From Burkholderiaceae bacterium (GTDB taxonomy: Bacteria; Pseudomonadota; Gammaproteobacteria; Burkholderiales; Burkholderiaceae_C): DNA of 5,492 nucleotides. A program made the translations under genes and the position numbers. Shown here piece by piece: positions 1-5,492 of the stretch (position 1 is the stretch's first letter; every line of letters starts with the position of its first letter). The notes under the pieces were generated by a model. The model did no database searches and was not told where the DNA came from. It saw only the letters and a list, made by a program, of their open reading frames with translations. Location of the stretch: positions 1 to 5,492 of the forward strand of contig JANREF010000173.1 in NCBI GenBank assembly GCA_030726195.1, in the 5' to 3' direction.

Positions 1-28
1 GGGCATGGCAAAAATAATTGCAAATTGT

Positions 29-1792
29 TCACAGGGCTTTTCTCAAATTGGCCGGCGCAATACGCATGGCCTCGCGGTATTTGGCCACCGTGCGGCGGGC
101 GCATTCAATACCACTGTCGCGCAACAGCACAGACAACTGGTTGTCTGACAGTGGCTTTTTGGGTGTTTCGGCGGCAATGAACTGCTTGATCAAAGCGCGC
201 ACTGCCGTACTGGATGTGTTGGCCCCGGACTCGGTGCCCAAGCCTGAGCCAAAGAAGTACTTGAGCTCAAACGTGCCTTGCGGCGTGGCCATGTATTTGG
301 CCGTTGTCACGCGGCTGATGGTGGATTCATGCAGGCCCAATTCGTCGGCGATTTCGCGCAAGACCATAGGCTTCATGGCCAACTCGCCGTGGATGAAAAA
401 CGCCTGCTGGCGCTCAACAATGGCGCTGGAGACACGCAAAATCGTTTCAAACCGCTGTTGGATATTTTTAATAAACCACCGCGCCTCTTGCAAACGCTGT
501 TGCATGGCGTTGGCGTCATCCGCTTTGTCGCTGGGCTTGTCGGCAGGTGTGGTGGCACTTGTACTTGCACCCGCAGTTGCTTCAACCCCAACTGGCGCAG
601 CGGCTTTGTCCGATGCTTTTTCCGCCGCGCGGTCGGCAGCCCGGTCCGCTGCTTTGGAGCTTTTCAAGGCGCTGGCATACATGTCACTGACTTGCAAACG
701 GGGCATGACGTTGGGGTTGAGCGACACCTTAAAGCCGTCACCCGCGCGCGTCACGATGACGTCGGGCACCACCACGTTGCGCTCAGTTTGAACAAAACGT
801 CGCCCAGGCTTGGGCTCTAAACGCTGGATCAATGCGATGGCTTGGCGCACCAACTCGTCGGCGACATCGCACACCTGCGACAAGCGCTTGACGTCGCGTT
901 TGGCCAGCAGCTCTAGCGGCTGCGCCACAATGGCCAACGCCGCTTGCGCCACGGGTGTGTTGCGCATGTCCTCAATTTGCAGGCGCAAACATTCCGTCAG
1001 ATCGCGCGCGCCCACCCCTATGGGCTCCATGGCTTGCAAGTGTTCTAGGGCATCTTCAAACAACACCACGAAGTCGTCGTGTGCAGCCCAGTCGTCACCC
1101 GCCAAGCTGTGGGCCAAATCACTCAGGCTGTCCGCCAAGTAGCCATCTTCATCCAAAGACTCGATGAGCATGTACAGGGCCGCTTTGTCTTCGTCGCTCA
1201 AACGCAGCCCCAGCGCTTGCTGGTGCAAGTGGTCTTGCAAACTAACAGCGGCACTGGCGAGGTCTTGCGCTGTGGCTTCGCCGTCGCCACTGCCCTTAGA
1301 GGGACTGGCCGGCGCATCACTGCCCCACTCGGAGTCATTGGGCGCAATCTCTACGGTGCCGTCGCCGTCCCAGTCGGGCGTGCTGGCGTCGCTGGCGGCT
1401 TCGACACCGGCTTCGCTGGTAGGCGCTGCCAGTGGCGTATCAAAGCTTGCAAACTCGTCGCCATTGGCCGAAAAGTCTGCCGCGTCTGTTCTATCGTCTC
1501 GATTTTCGGGGTCAGCGCTGGCATAGGCATCATCAAACGTATCGCCAGCTTCAGCGCCCGTCACCTCAGCAATGGCGTCACCCTGACTCACAGGGGTATC
1601 GGCCTGATCCACGCCAAACTGCTCGCGCTCAGCGGTGTCGTCTGCACGCTCTAAAAACGGATTGTCGTCGAGCATTTGGTCGACTTCGCTGGACAACTCC
1701 AGCGTGGACAGCTGCAACAGGCGAATGGACTGCTGCAACGCTGGCGTGAGCGTGAGCTGCTGGGAAACGCGTAGTGATAAACCTTGCTTCAT
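29..1792 (-). CDS. rpoN: RNA polymerase sigma-54 factor RpoN
   Basis: Sigma-54 binds core RNA polymerase and directs it to -24/-12 promoters that need an AAA+ enhancer-binding activator, typically for nitrogen, motility and stress genes. The 587-residue product has the full family layout. Region I (about 1-50) is Gln/Leu-rich, starting MKQGLSLRVSQQLTLTPALQ. Region II (about 51-178) is acidic and low in complexity. The core-binding region follows (about 180-370, with EPIGVGARDL at 256-265 and EPKPGRRF at 326-333). Next come the long helix (about 430-468), the helix-turn-helix (around 475-500, with HESTISRVTT at 488-497) and the RpoN box ARRTVAKYRE (565-574). E. coli RpoN is 477 residues; the extra length comes from the long region II and an insertion at about 377-429. 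The start is the expected region I methionine, 5 bases after the lptB stop. A weak AGGG overlaps that stop, which suggests translational coupling. The 28 bases beyond the stop hold nothing I can assign. Confidence 0.97.
   Translation of the reverse strand: MKQGLSLRVSQQLTLTPALQQSIRLLQLSTLELSSEVDQMLDDNPFLERADDTAEREQFGVDQADTPVSQGDAIAEVTGAEAGDTFDDAYASADPENRDDRTDAADFSANGDEFASFDTPLAAPTSEAGVEAASDASTPDWDGDGTVEIAPNDSEWGSDAPASPSKGSGDGEATAQDLASAAVSLQDHLHQQALGLRLSDEDKAALYMLIESLDEDGYLADSLSDLAHSLAGDDWAAHDDFVVLFEDALEHLQAMEPIGVGARDLTECLRLQIEDMRNTPVAQAALAIVAQPLELLAKRDVKRLSQVCDVADELVRQAIALIQRLEPKPGRRFVQTERNVVVPDVIVTRAGDGFKVSLNPNVMPRLQVSDMYASALKSSKAADRAADRAAEKASDKAAAPVGVEATAGASTSATTPADKPSDKADDANAMQQRLQEARWFIKNIQQRFETILRVSSAIVERQQAFFIHGELAMKPMVLREIADELGLHESTISRVTTAKYMATPQGTFELKYFFGSGLGTESGANTSSTAVRALIKQFIAAETPKKPLSDNQLSVLLRDSGIECARRTVAKYREAMRIAPANLRKAL
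605..652 (-). repeat. Degenerate tandem tetrapeptide repeat within rpoN
   Basis: Residues 381-396 of RpoN read as four successive units AADR, AADR, AAEK, ASDK, each a small-small-acidic-basic tetrad encoded by a diverged 12-base unit. Related DK-containing units reappear at 418-423. The DNA copies differ at several third positions, so this is an old or codon-shuffled expansion rather than a recent perfect duplication. It forms the front part of an insertion (about residues 377-429) absent from E. coli RpoN. Confidence 0.7.
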
Positions 1793-1797
1793 GCGCC

Positions 1798-2637
1798 CTA
1801 CATGCGAAAGTGCTCACCCAGGTACACCCGGCGCACGTCGACGTTGTCGACGATTTGCGCAGGTGTTCCTTGGGCCAACACTTGGCCATCGCTGATGATG
1901 TAGGCGTGGTCGCAAATACCTAAGGTTTCGCGTACGTTGTGATCTGTAATGAGCACGCCAATGCCCCGTCCCTTGAGAAACTGAATGATGCGTTGAATCT
2001 CGATCACTGCAATCGGGTCGATACCAGCAAACGGCTCGTCCAGCAAGATGAAGCGTGGGTTGGTGGCCAGTGCACGTGCGATCTCCACACGCCGACGCTC
2101 GCCACCGGACAAGGCCATAGCGCTGGATTCACGCAAATGGTCCACACGCAAATCTTTGAGCAGCTCGTCCAACCGCTGCTCGACTGCCGCAGCGCTCCAA
2201 GGCCGGTCGTTGGCATCGCGCTGCAGCTCTAACACGGCGCGCACGTTGTCTTGTACGTTGAGTTTTCTGAATATGCTGGCCTCTTGGGGCAAGTAACCCA
2301 GGCCACGGGTGGCGCGCTTGTGCATGGGCTGTCGCTCGATGCGCTCGCCGTCCAGCTCGATCTGGCCTCCATCGGCACGCACCAAACCCACAATCATGTA
2401 GAACGACGTGGTCTTGCCCGCGCCATTGGGGCCCAGCAAGCCCACCACTTGACCCTCGTTGACGGCCAAACTCACATCCTTAACAACCTTGCGCCCGCCG
2501 TAGCTTTTTTGCAGGTGGGATGCGACCAAGCGCTTCACGTTTGGCGTTGCAGCAGGCACAGCAGTGGCGCCGGCGTCGGGGGCGGTGCCCGGAGTCGTGC
2601 TGGCGTGCTGGGTGGTGGTGTCAGACAAATCGGTCAT
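1798..2637 (-). CDS. lptB: LPS export ABC transporter ATPase LptB
   Basis: LptB is the cytoplasmic ATPase of the LptB2FG complex, which extracts lipopolysaccharide from the inner membrane and pushes it along the LptC/LptA bridge. With the start at 2637 the protein has 279 residues and all ABC motifs: Walker [10 protein letters not shown] (69-77), Q-loop Gln118 in LPQEASIF, signature LSGGE (176-180), Walker B FILLDEP (196-202) with catalytic Glu201, and H-loop His233. The C-terminus YLGEHFRM matches the typical LptB ending. E. coli LptB is about 241 residues; here roughly 38 Thr/Ala/Pro-rich residues precede the ABC fold. An in-frame ATG at 2715 lies inside lptA and would add 26 more residues. 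I prefer 2637 because it falls 25 bases after the lptA stop. Neither start has a strong Shine-Dalgarno sequence, so coupling to lptA is likely and the exact start is uncertain. Confidence 0.96.
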   Translation of the reverse strand: MTDLSDTTTQHASTTPGTAPDAGATAVPAATPNVKRLVASHLQKSYGGRKVVKDVSLAVNEGQVVGLLGPNGAGKTTSFYMIVGLVRADGGQIELDGERIERQPMHKRATRGLGYLPQEASIFRKLNVQDNVRAVLELQRDANDRPWSAAAVEQRLDELLKDLRVDHLRESSAMALSGGERRRVEIARALATNPRFILLDEPFAGIDPIAVIEIQRIIQFLKGRGIGVLITDHNVRETLGICDHAYIISDGQVLAQGTPAQIVDNVDVRRVYLGEHFRM

Positions 2638-2662
2638 GGGGCAAGGGCCTGCGCTGGCGCGC

Positions 2663-3253
2663 TCAATTGGCGGGTGCCGCCGGCTTAGGCGTGAGCACAG
2701 CACGCACACGTCCATCGCTGCCCGCGCCTTTGTTACCGCCGTCTACCGCAAATTTTTCATCTTGCGCGGTGTAGACGATGCGCTCGCCTGCCGTCTCATC
2801 GGCCATGGTCTCACCACGAAAGCGTCGCATCACGGCTTTGCCGGTGAGCTCCAAGCGCTCGGTGCTGCTGTTGTAGTCGATGCGCAGGGCTTGGCCGCGA
2901 ATAGACTCGTTGTCCACGTCGCGGTCTTGTGAAAAAGTGGCCACACGACCATTGCTGGCTGTGGCAATGCCAACTTGAGCACCATCCGCACCGTCGCGCA
3001 CTTCAAAGCGGTCCGCGTGGATGATGATGGAGCCTTTGGTGATGACGACGTTGCCGGTGAAGATGCTCACGCCGCTGGCGTCGTCCACGCGCAAGTTATC
3101 TGCCGTGGCGTACAAGGGCTGATCTTTGTCGCTTTGTTTGGCCAGCGAAGGCATGACCCATGCGGCCAGCATCACGGCAAGTGCACACAACAGCAGCCAT
3201 GCATGGCTGCTGGCGGCGCGACGACTGAAGGGGTGGAGAAAATGATTAGGCAT
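2663..3253 (-). CDS. lptA: LPS transport periplasmic protein LptA
   Basis: LptA forms the periplasmic beta-jellyroll bridge that carries lipopolysaccharide from LptC to LptD at the outer membrane. The 196-residue product starts with a Sec-type signal peptide: basic n-region with RR at 11-12, hydrophobic core about 19-33, and probable cleavage after Ala38 (SLA|KQ). The OstA/LptA domain spans about 45-165, beginning [13 protein letters not shown] and including the family-typical [10 protein letters not shown] (65-74), the stretch [10 protein letters not shown] (118-127) and LTGKAVMRR (136-144). A short Ala/Pro-rich tail follows. Length is close to E. coli LptA (185). The gene is followed 25 bases later by lptB. 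Upstream lies dsbA rather than the usual lptC. The chosen ATG has no visible Shine-Dalgarno sequence, but a later start would lose the signal peptide. A candidate promoter lies directly upstream, and a perfect 22-base palindrome sits in the signal-peptide codons. Confidence 0.94.
   Translation of the reverse strand: MPNHFLHPFSRRAASSHAWLLLCALAVMLAAWVMPSLAKQSDKDQPLYATADNLRVDDASGVSIFTGNVVITKGSIIIHADRFEVRDGADGAQVGIATASNGRVATFSQDRDVDNESIRGQALRIDYNSSTERLELTGKAVMRRFRGETMADETAGERIVYTAQDEKFAVDGGNKGAGSDGRVRAVLTPKPAAPAN
3191..3212. repeat. Perfect 22-base palindrome in lptA signal-peptide codons
   Basis: The 11-base arm CAGCAGCCATG is followed immediately by its exact reverse complement, with no spacer. 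In the mRNA this can fold as a 9-bp GC-rich stem with a UGCA loop at nucleotides 42-63 of the lptA coding sequence. The encoded residues (SSHAWLL, about 15-21) are not themselves repetitive, so codon repetition does not explain it. It could be a binding site for a dimeric protein or an mRNA hairpin, and the sequence alone does not decide which. Confidence 0.85.
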
Positions 3254-3267
3254 ATTTATTGCATATC

Positions 3268-3297
3268 ATTGTATCCAAACCCGAAGGCGGTTTGTAA
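3268..3297 (-). promoter_or_regulatory. Candidate sigma-70 promoter for lptA-lptB-rpoN
   Basis: On the minus strand a good -10 box TACAAT (3273-3268) is preceded, after an 18-base spacer, by a weak -35-like TTACAA (3297-3292). Initiation would be expected near 3261, only about 8 bases before the lptA ATG, giving an almost leaderless mRNA. The region is clearly more AT-rich than its surroundings, as promoters usually are. The -35 match is poor, so the call rests mainly on the -10 box and its position. Confidence 0.45.
3276..3294. repeat. Inverted repeat inside the putative lptA promoter spacer
   Basis: The arms CAAACC (3276-3281) and GGTTTG (3289-3294) are perfect complements separated by 7 bases. 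They fall between the proposed -35 and -10 boxes, where an operator would sit. There is no run of T after the stem on the minus strand, so it does not look like an intrinsic terminator. A 6-bp arm can also arise by chance. Confidence 0.4.
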
Positions 3298-3371
3298 GCC
3301 CGCCAGAAAAGAGCCGCTGGGCAGGCGCTACTGGCCCGCGATGGAGCCAGGGGCAAGTCCAGACCGGCTAG

Positions 3372-3391
3372 CGCACGCTTTAAACCGTGCG
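3372..3391 (-). other. Short stem-loop spanning the dsbA stop codon
   Basis: CGCACG (3372-3377) and CGTGCG (3386-3391) form a 6-bp GC-rich stem around an 8-base loop containing the dsbA TAA stop. No T-tract follows on the minus strand, so it is not a canonical intrinsic terminator. It could stabilise or attenuate the 3' end of the dsbA message. No better terminator is visible in the 126-base gap before lptA. Confidence 0.25.
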
Positions 3392-4021
3392 TGAGCGCAC
3401 GATCAAGTCGTCGGCGACTTCCAAGGACTTGGGGCCTTGACCGGGAATGTAAAAACGACCGGCCACGCCCAATGCTGGTGTGCCCTCGACGTTGTAGGCG
3501 GCGGTGAGCTGCGAGGCGCGCTTGGCTTTGCCAGATGCAGCAAAACCGTTGAAGGCCATCTCAAACGCCTTTTGATCCACGCCCTGCTTGACCACCCACT
3601 CCACAATGCTTTTAGGGCTGAGCAACCGCTGCTTGTCGATGTGAATGGCTGCAAATACTTTGGCGTGCAACTTCTCCACCAAGCCCATGGATTCCAGCGC
3701 GTAGTACAGACGCTGCAAAGGCTCCATGGCTGCATTGAAGGCCACGGGCACGCGACGCGCCACGACCCCTTTGGGTTGGCGCTTGGTCCACGCCTCAAAG
3801 TCGGGCTCAAAACGGAAGCAATGGATGCAGGTGTAGGCAAAAAACTCCAACACCTCAACTTGGCCGGGCGCGGTATCAACCGCGACGGGGTTGGCCAGGC
3901 GCGTGAAATTCACACCCTCTTCAAAGCGGCTTTGCGCCATGGCGCCGAGCGGCAGCACCATGCCAGCGGCGAGACCTGCAACTTGGCCAGCAAATACCCG
4001 GCGTCCAACAAACTGACTCAT
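3380..4021 (-). CDS. dsbA: DsbA-family periplasmic thiol:disulfide oxidoreductase
   Basis: The 213-residue product is a DsbA-type thioredoxin-fold oxidoreductase, expected to introduce disulfides into secreted proteins in the periplasm and to be reoxidised by a DsbB partner. The start at 4021 is preceded by a well-placed GGAG, 7 bases upstream; the in-frame ATG at 4042 and the TTG and GTG codons before it have no such site. The signal peptide has GRRVF at 6-10 (twin-arginine-like) and probable cleavage after Ala29 (AMA|QS). The thioredoxin beta strand and active site read EVLEFFAYTCIHCF, with CIHC at 65-68. A helical insertion follows, then the cis-proline loop GTPA with Pro182. C65 and C68 are the only cysteines. 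The CxxC dipeptide is Ile-His instead of the Pro-His of E. coli DsbA, which could change redox potential. It lies downstream of the SPOR gene and upstream of lptA. DsbA versus a close paralogue such as DsbL cannot be settled here. Confidence 0.88.
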   Translation of the reverse strand: MSQFVGRRVFAGQVAGLAAGMVLPLGAMAQSRFEEGVNFTRLANPVAVDTAPGQVEVLEFFAYTCIHCFRFEPDFEAWTKRQPKGVVARRVPVAFNAAMEPLQRLYYALESMGLVEKLHAKVFAAIHIDKQRLLSPKSIVEWVVKQGVDQKAFEMAFNGFAASGKAKRASQLTAAYNVEGTPALGVAGRFYIPGQGPKSLEVADDLIVRSRTV

Positions 4022-4028
4022 GTGATTA

Positions 4029-4032
4029 CTCC
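4029..4032 (-). promoter_or_regulatory. Ribosome binding site that fixes the dsbA start
   Basis: GGAG on the minus strand lies 7 bases before the ATG at 4021. It selects that ATG over the in-frame upstream ATG at 4042, and it lies inside the reading frame that the longer start would use. Confidence 0.75.
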
Positions 4033-4160
4033 AAAAACTCATATTCACCAATGGGGCATAACGACATTGGGCTCGTCAAGCGCTGCAAAGTTCCCCAGAA
4101 GCCCAGCAAGTCCGCCCCGTCCATTCAGTCTCATGGAACCCGATTGGACCGCAGCAAAGA

Positions 4161-4210
4161 CCTGTGAACGGGTTAAAACCCTTTGAACCGCTTTGAACCC
4201 CTTTGAACAC
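4161..4210. repeat. 10-base-period direct repeat between the SPOR gene and dsbA
   Basis: CTTTGAAC occurs three times at exact 10-base spacing (4181, 4191, 4201), as GTTCAAAG on the minus strand. A diverged copy, CTGTGAAC, starts at 4162, almost two periods earlier. Between them is the near-palindrome GGGTTAAAACCC (4170-4181). The array lies in the 226-base non-coding gap (4022-4247) in which I see no credible gene. One helical turn per unit suits side-by-side protein binding, but slippage-born simple repeat is also possible. Confidence 0.75.
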
Positions 4211-4247
4211 CCATGAAGCACGCCGAAGCGGCCTCAAAAATGCACGG

Positions 4248-4931
4248 TCAAGGACGGCGAACCGCCACCAAACTATTGGCCACACCCGCTTGCGTCAAAC
4301 GCTTGCGCACCGCTGAGGCTTCGTCGCGATCGCGGTAAGGGCCTGAGCGCACGCGGTGCAAAGTTGCGCCATCGCGCTGCGTGGTGCTCACGCGCACATC
4401 GATACCCATGATCGCCAAGCGCGCACGCTGGCTTTCCGCCTCGTCCACCGTGGCGAAAGCACCGGCTTGTACATAAAAGTCCATTTTGGCACCGCCTTTG
4501 ACCGCGGCAGCCACCAATGGCGCAGGCTCGGCAGCTGGCTCGGCGGCAGGCGCTTCGCCCGCACCAGAAGAACTCAGTGCGTCGCCTGCGAGTTTGGCTT
4601 GGGCCAGGTCACCCAATGGGTCGCTGCTCACCGCTGGTGCGCTCAAAGGCGCGTCGCCACCGACCAAGCCAGGAGGCAATTGCGGCACGGCCACGGGCTC
4701 CAGTTGTGTCAAATCTGTGGGCCGAGCATTGCCACCAAACAATGCATTGGGGTCCCAGTTTTTGTTTTTCTTGGCCTCGGCTGCGTCTTGACCGGGCGTG
4801 CCCGACACGCCCCTGTCCACAAACGGTACTGGCACCTTGGTCACGTACACCGCCACGGCCAGTGCGCCCGCTAGGCCGATCAATATGCCCAGTATCAGCC
4901 CCAGTATCGTGCCGCCTGCTTGCTTGTGCAT
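4248..4931 (-). CDS. Membrane-anchored SPOR-domain protein (FtsN-like layout)
   Basis: The 227-residue product has a short cytoplasmic N-terminus, one transmembrane segment (about 8-30, Gly/Leu/Ile-rich), a flexible Pro/Ala/Gly-rich periplasmic linker (about 40-148) and a C-terminal SPOR domain (about 149-227). The domain begins KMDFYVQAGAF and includes the second half motif LHRVRSGPYRDRDEA. SPOR domains bind septal peptidoglycan stripped of stem peptides, so the likely role is at the division site or in peptidoglycan remodelling. The layout is that of FtsN, but SPOR proteins are many and I would not assign ftsN. The ATG at 4931 is preceded by GGGAG about 10 bases upstream. A longer in-frame start at 5036 would overlap argS and prepend a non-conserved-looking stretch, so it is rejected. 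The gene lies 82 bases after argS, with no clear promoter in the gap, and is probably read through from it. Confidence 0.9.
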   Translation of the reverse strand: MHKQAGGTILGLILGILIGLAGALAVAVYVTKVPVPFVDRGVSGTPGQDAAEAKKNKNWDPNALFGGNARPTDLTQLEPVAVPQLPPGLVGGDAPLSAPAVSSDPLGDLAQAKLAGDALSSSGAGEAPAAEPAAEPAPLVAAAVKGGAKMDFYVQAGAFATVDEAESQRARLAIMGIDVRVSTTQRDGATLHRVRSGPYRDRDEASAVRKRLTQAGVANSLVAVRRP

Positions 4932-4941
4932 GGTGTGTTCT

Positions 4942-4946
4942 CTCCC
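4942..4946 (-). promoter_or_regulatory. Ribosome binding site of the SPOR gene
   Basis: GGGAG (extended GGGAGAG) on the minus strand lies about 10 bases before the ATG at 4931. It supports that start over the longer in-frame one that would overlap argS. Confidence 0.65.
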
Positions 4947-5013
4947 GTGTGTTGCCGTGGCACTTGTGACCCGAGTTGGCGATCCGAACTTGCAGGCCAC
5001 GTGCGTGATGTTG

Positions 5014-5492
5014 TTACATGCGCTGCGGCGCATCAACGCCCAGCATACCCAATCCGTTGCGCAGTACCTGTGCGGTTGCAGCCACCAAGGCCAAACGGGC
5101 CAGCTTCACGGGCTCATCGTCCACCAAAATCCGTTCGGCGTCGTAGTAGCTGTGGTAACTGGCGGCCAACTCGCGCAAGTAAAACGCCACATCGTGCGGC
5201 GCCAAGCCTGCAGCGGCATCGGCCAACATGGCAGGGTACTTGGCCAGCTGCATGAGCAGCGCTTGCGCTTGCGGGCCATCCAAGGCGTCCAGTGCCACGT
5301 CAGACAACGACGCCACATCCCCACCCCAGGTGGCCAGCACAGAGCAAATGCGCGCATGCGCGTACTGCACGTAGTAGACGGGGTTGTCGTTGTTTTTTGC
5401 GATGGCAAGGTCAACGTCAAACACGTACTCGGTATCCGGCTTGCGGCTGAGCAAAAAGAAACGCACCGCGTCTTTGCTGGTCCACTCAATCA
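5014..5492 (-). CDS. argS: Arginyl-tRNA synthetase, C-terminal part
   Basis: This is the 3' end of the gene for the class I enzyme that attaches arginine to tRNA-Arg. The frame is open to the window edge, so the start and the catalytic HIGH-type motif lie outside. About 158 codons are visible, against roughly 550-600 for the whole family. The visible part begins [19 protein letters not shown] and continues through the very characteristic [19 protein letters not shown], the start of the DALR-type anticodon-binding helical domain. It ends in [12 protein letters not shown], a typical ArgS C-terminus. A GTG codon at 5466 lies mid-domain and is not a start. The gene is followed 82 bases later by the SPOR gene. 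No internal stop or frameshift is visible. Confidence 0.96.
   Translation of the reverse strand, partial: IEWTSKDAVRFFLLSRKPDTEYVFDVDLAIAKNNDNPVYYVQYAHARICSVLATWGGDVASLSDVALDALDGPQAQALLMQLAKYPAMLADAAAGLAPHDVAFYLRELAASYHSYYDAERILVDDEPVKLARLALVAATAQVLRNGLGMLGVDAPQRM

Noticed and set aside
1..28. Possible start of a downstream gene (an ATG reads on the minus strand at 6-4), perhaps hpf as in E. coli
   Set aside because: Only two codons would be inside the window and no ribosome site precedes it, so nothing can be supported.
553..568. TGGCAC followed by TTGC, resembling a sigma-54 -24/-12 promoter inside rpoN (possible autoregulation)
   Set aside because: The GG to GC spacing is 11 bases instead of the strict 10, and the site is on the + strand, pointing away from any gene that it could drive.
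18..791. Long + strand open frame (257 codons) opposite rpoN, with others at 278-820 and 1079-1654
   Set aside because: They are antisense to a fully conserved rpoN, start at poor codons without a ribosome site, and have no recognisable domain. High-GC coding DNA commonly leaves such mirror frames open.
1836..1852. Inverted repeat CGTCGAC-GTT-GTCGACG near the lptB 3' end
   Set aside because: It results from two identical Val-Asp codon pairs (VDNVD) made of the self-complementary GTCGAC; no T-tract, so not a terminator.
3437..4186. Long + strand open frame (249 codons) opposite dsbA and the spacer
   Set aside because: Antisense to dsbA, composition looks like a frame shadow (His/Gly/Arg-rich), and no motif is visible.
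4214..4236. Small GCCG-AAG-CGGC stem just after the SPOR stop, as a terminator
   Set aside because: Only 4 bp with a 3-base loop and no T-run after it on the minus strand.
4076..4285. Minus-strand 69-codon open frame in the SPOR-dsbA spacer
   Set aside because: It overlaps the end of the SPOR gene, spans the simple repeat, is rich in Trp and Cys in an unnatural way and matches no family I recognise.
4484..4500. TTGGCAC with a downstream TTGA, a second sigma-54-like site
   Set aside because: The invariant GC of the -12 element is missing and the site is antisense within the SPOR gene.
5340..5365. 12-base palindrome CGCGCATGCGCG in argS
   Set aside because: Explained by the conserved YAHAR codons in GC-rich usage.
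5390..5402. A AAA AAC heptamer in argS in the correct frame for -1 ribosomal frameshifting
   Set aside because: No following pseudoknot or stem is evident, the zero frame continues through conserved ArgS sequence, and homopolymer Lys-Asn codons occur by chance.

Overview
The window looks like the chromosome of a betaproteobacterium, most probably Burkholderiales close to Comamonadaceae. This rests on moderately high GC, the protein variants seen (a LptB ending YLGEHFRM, a RpoN with a long acidic region II) and the block argS - SPOR protein - dsbA, which I recall as common in that order. No database search was possible, so the family-level placement is an inference. Every supported gene lies on the minus strand, so transcription runs from high to low coordinates.

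Layout in transcription order: the C-terminal end of argS (5492-5014, start outside the window); a membrane-anchored SPOR-domain protein (4931-4248); a 226-base spacer with a 10-base-period direct repeat; a DsbA-type periplasmic thiol oxidoreductase (4021-3380); a 126-base spacer with a candidate sigma-70 promoter; then lptA (3253-2663), lptB (2637-1798) and rpoN (1792-29). The last three genes are tightly packed, with 25- and 5-base gaps, and very probably form one operon. The final 28 bases of the window downstream of rpoN contain no supportable gene.

The genes are mostly housekeeping. LptA and LptB are the periplasmic bridge and cytoplasmic ATPase of the lipopolysaccharide export machine. 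RpoN is sigma-54. The lptA-lptB-rpoN order is the classic proteobacterial arrangement, but the usual upstream partner lptC is absent here and its place is taken by dsbA. The SPOR and DsbA proteins both act at the cell envelope. ArgS charges tRNA-Arg.

I do not see an undescribed multi-gene system. The signals worth a second look are small: a perfect 22-base palindrome inside the lptA signal-peptide codons, a helically phased direct repeat between the SPOR gene and dsbA, an Ala/Asp/Lys-rich insertion in RpoN just before its DNA-binding half, a near-leaderless lptA transcript predicted from the promoter position, and a CIHC active site with a twin-arginine-like signal in the DsbA protein.
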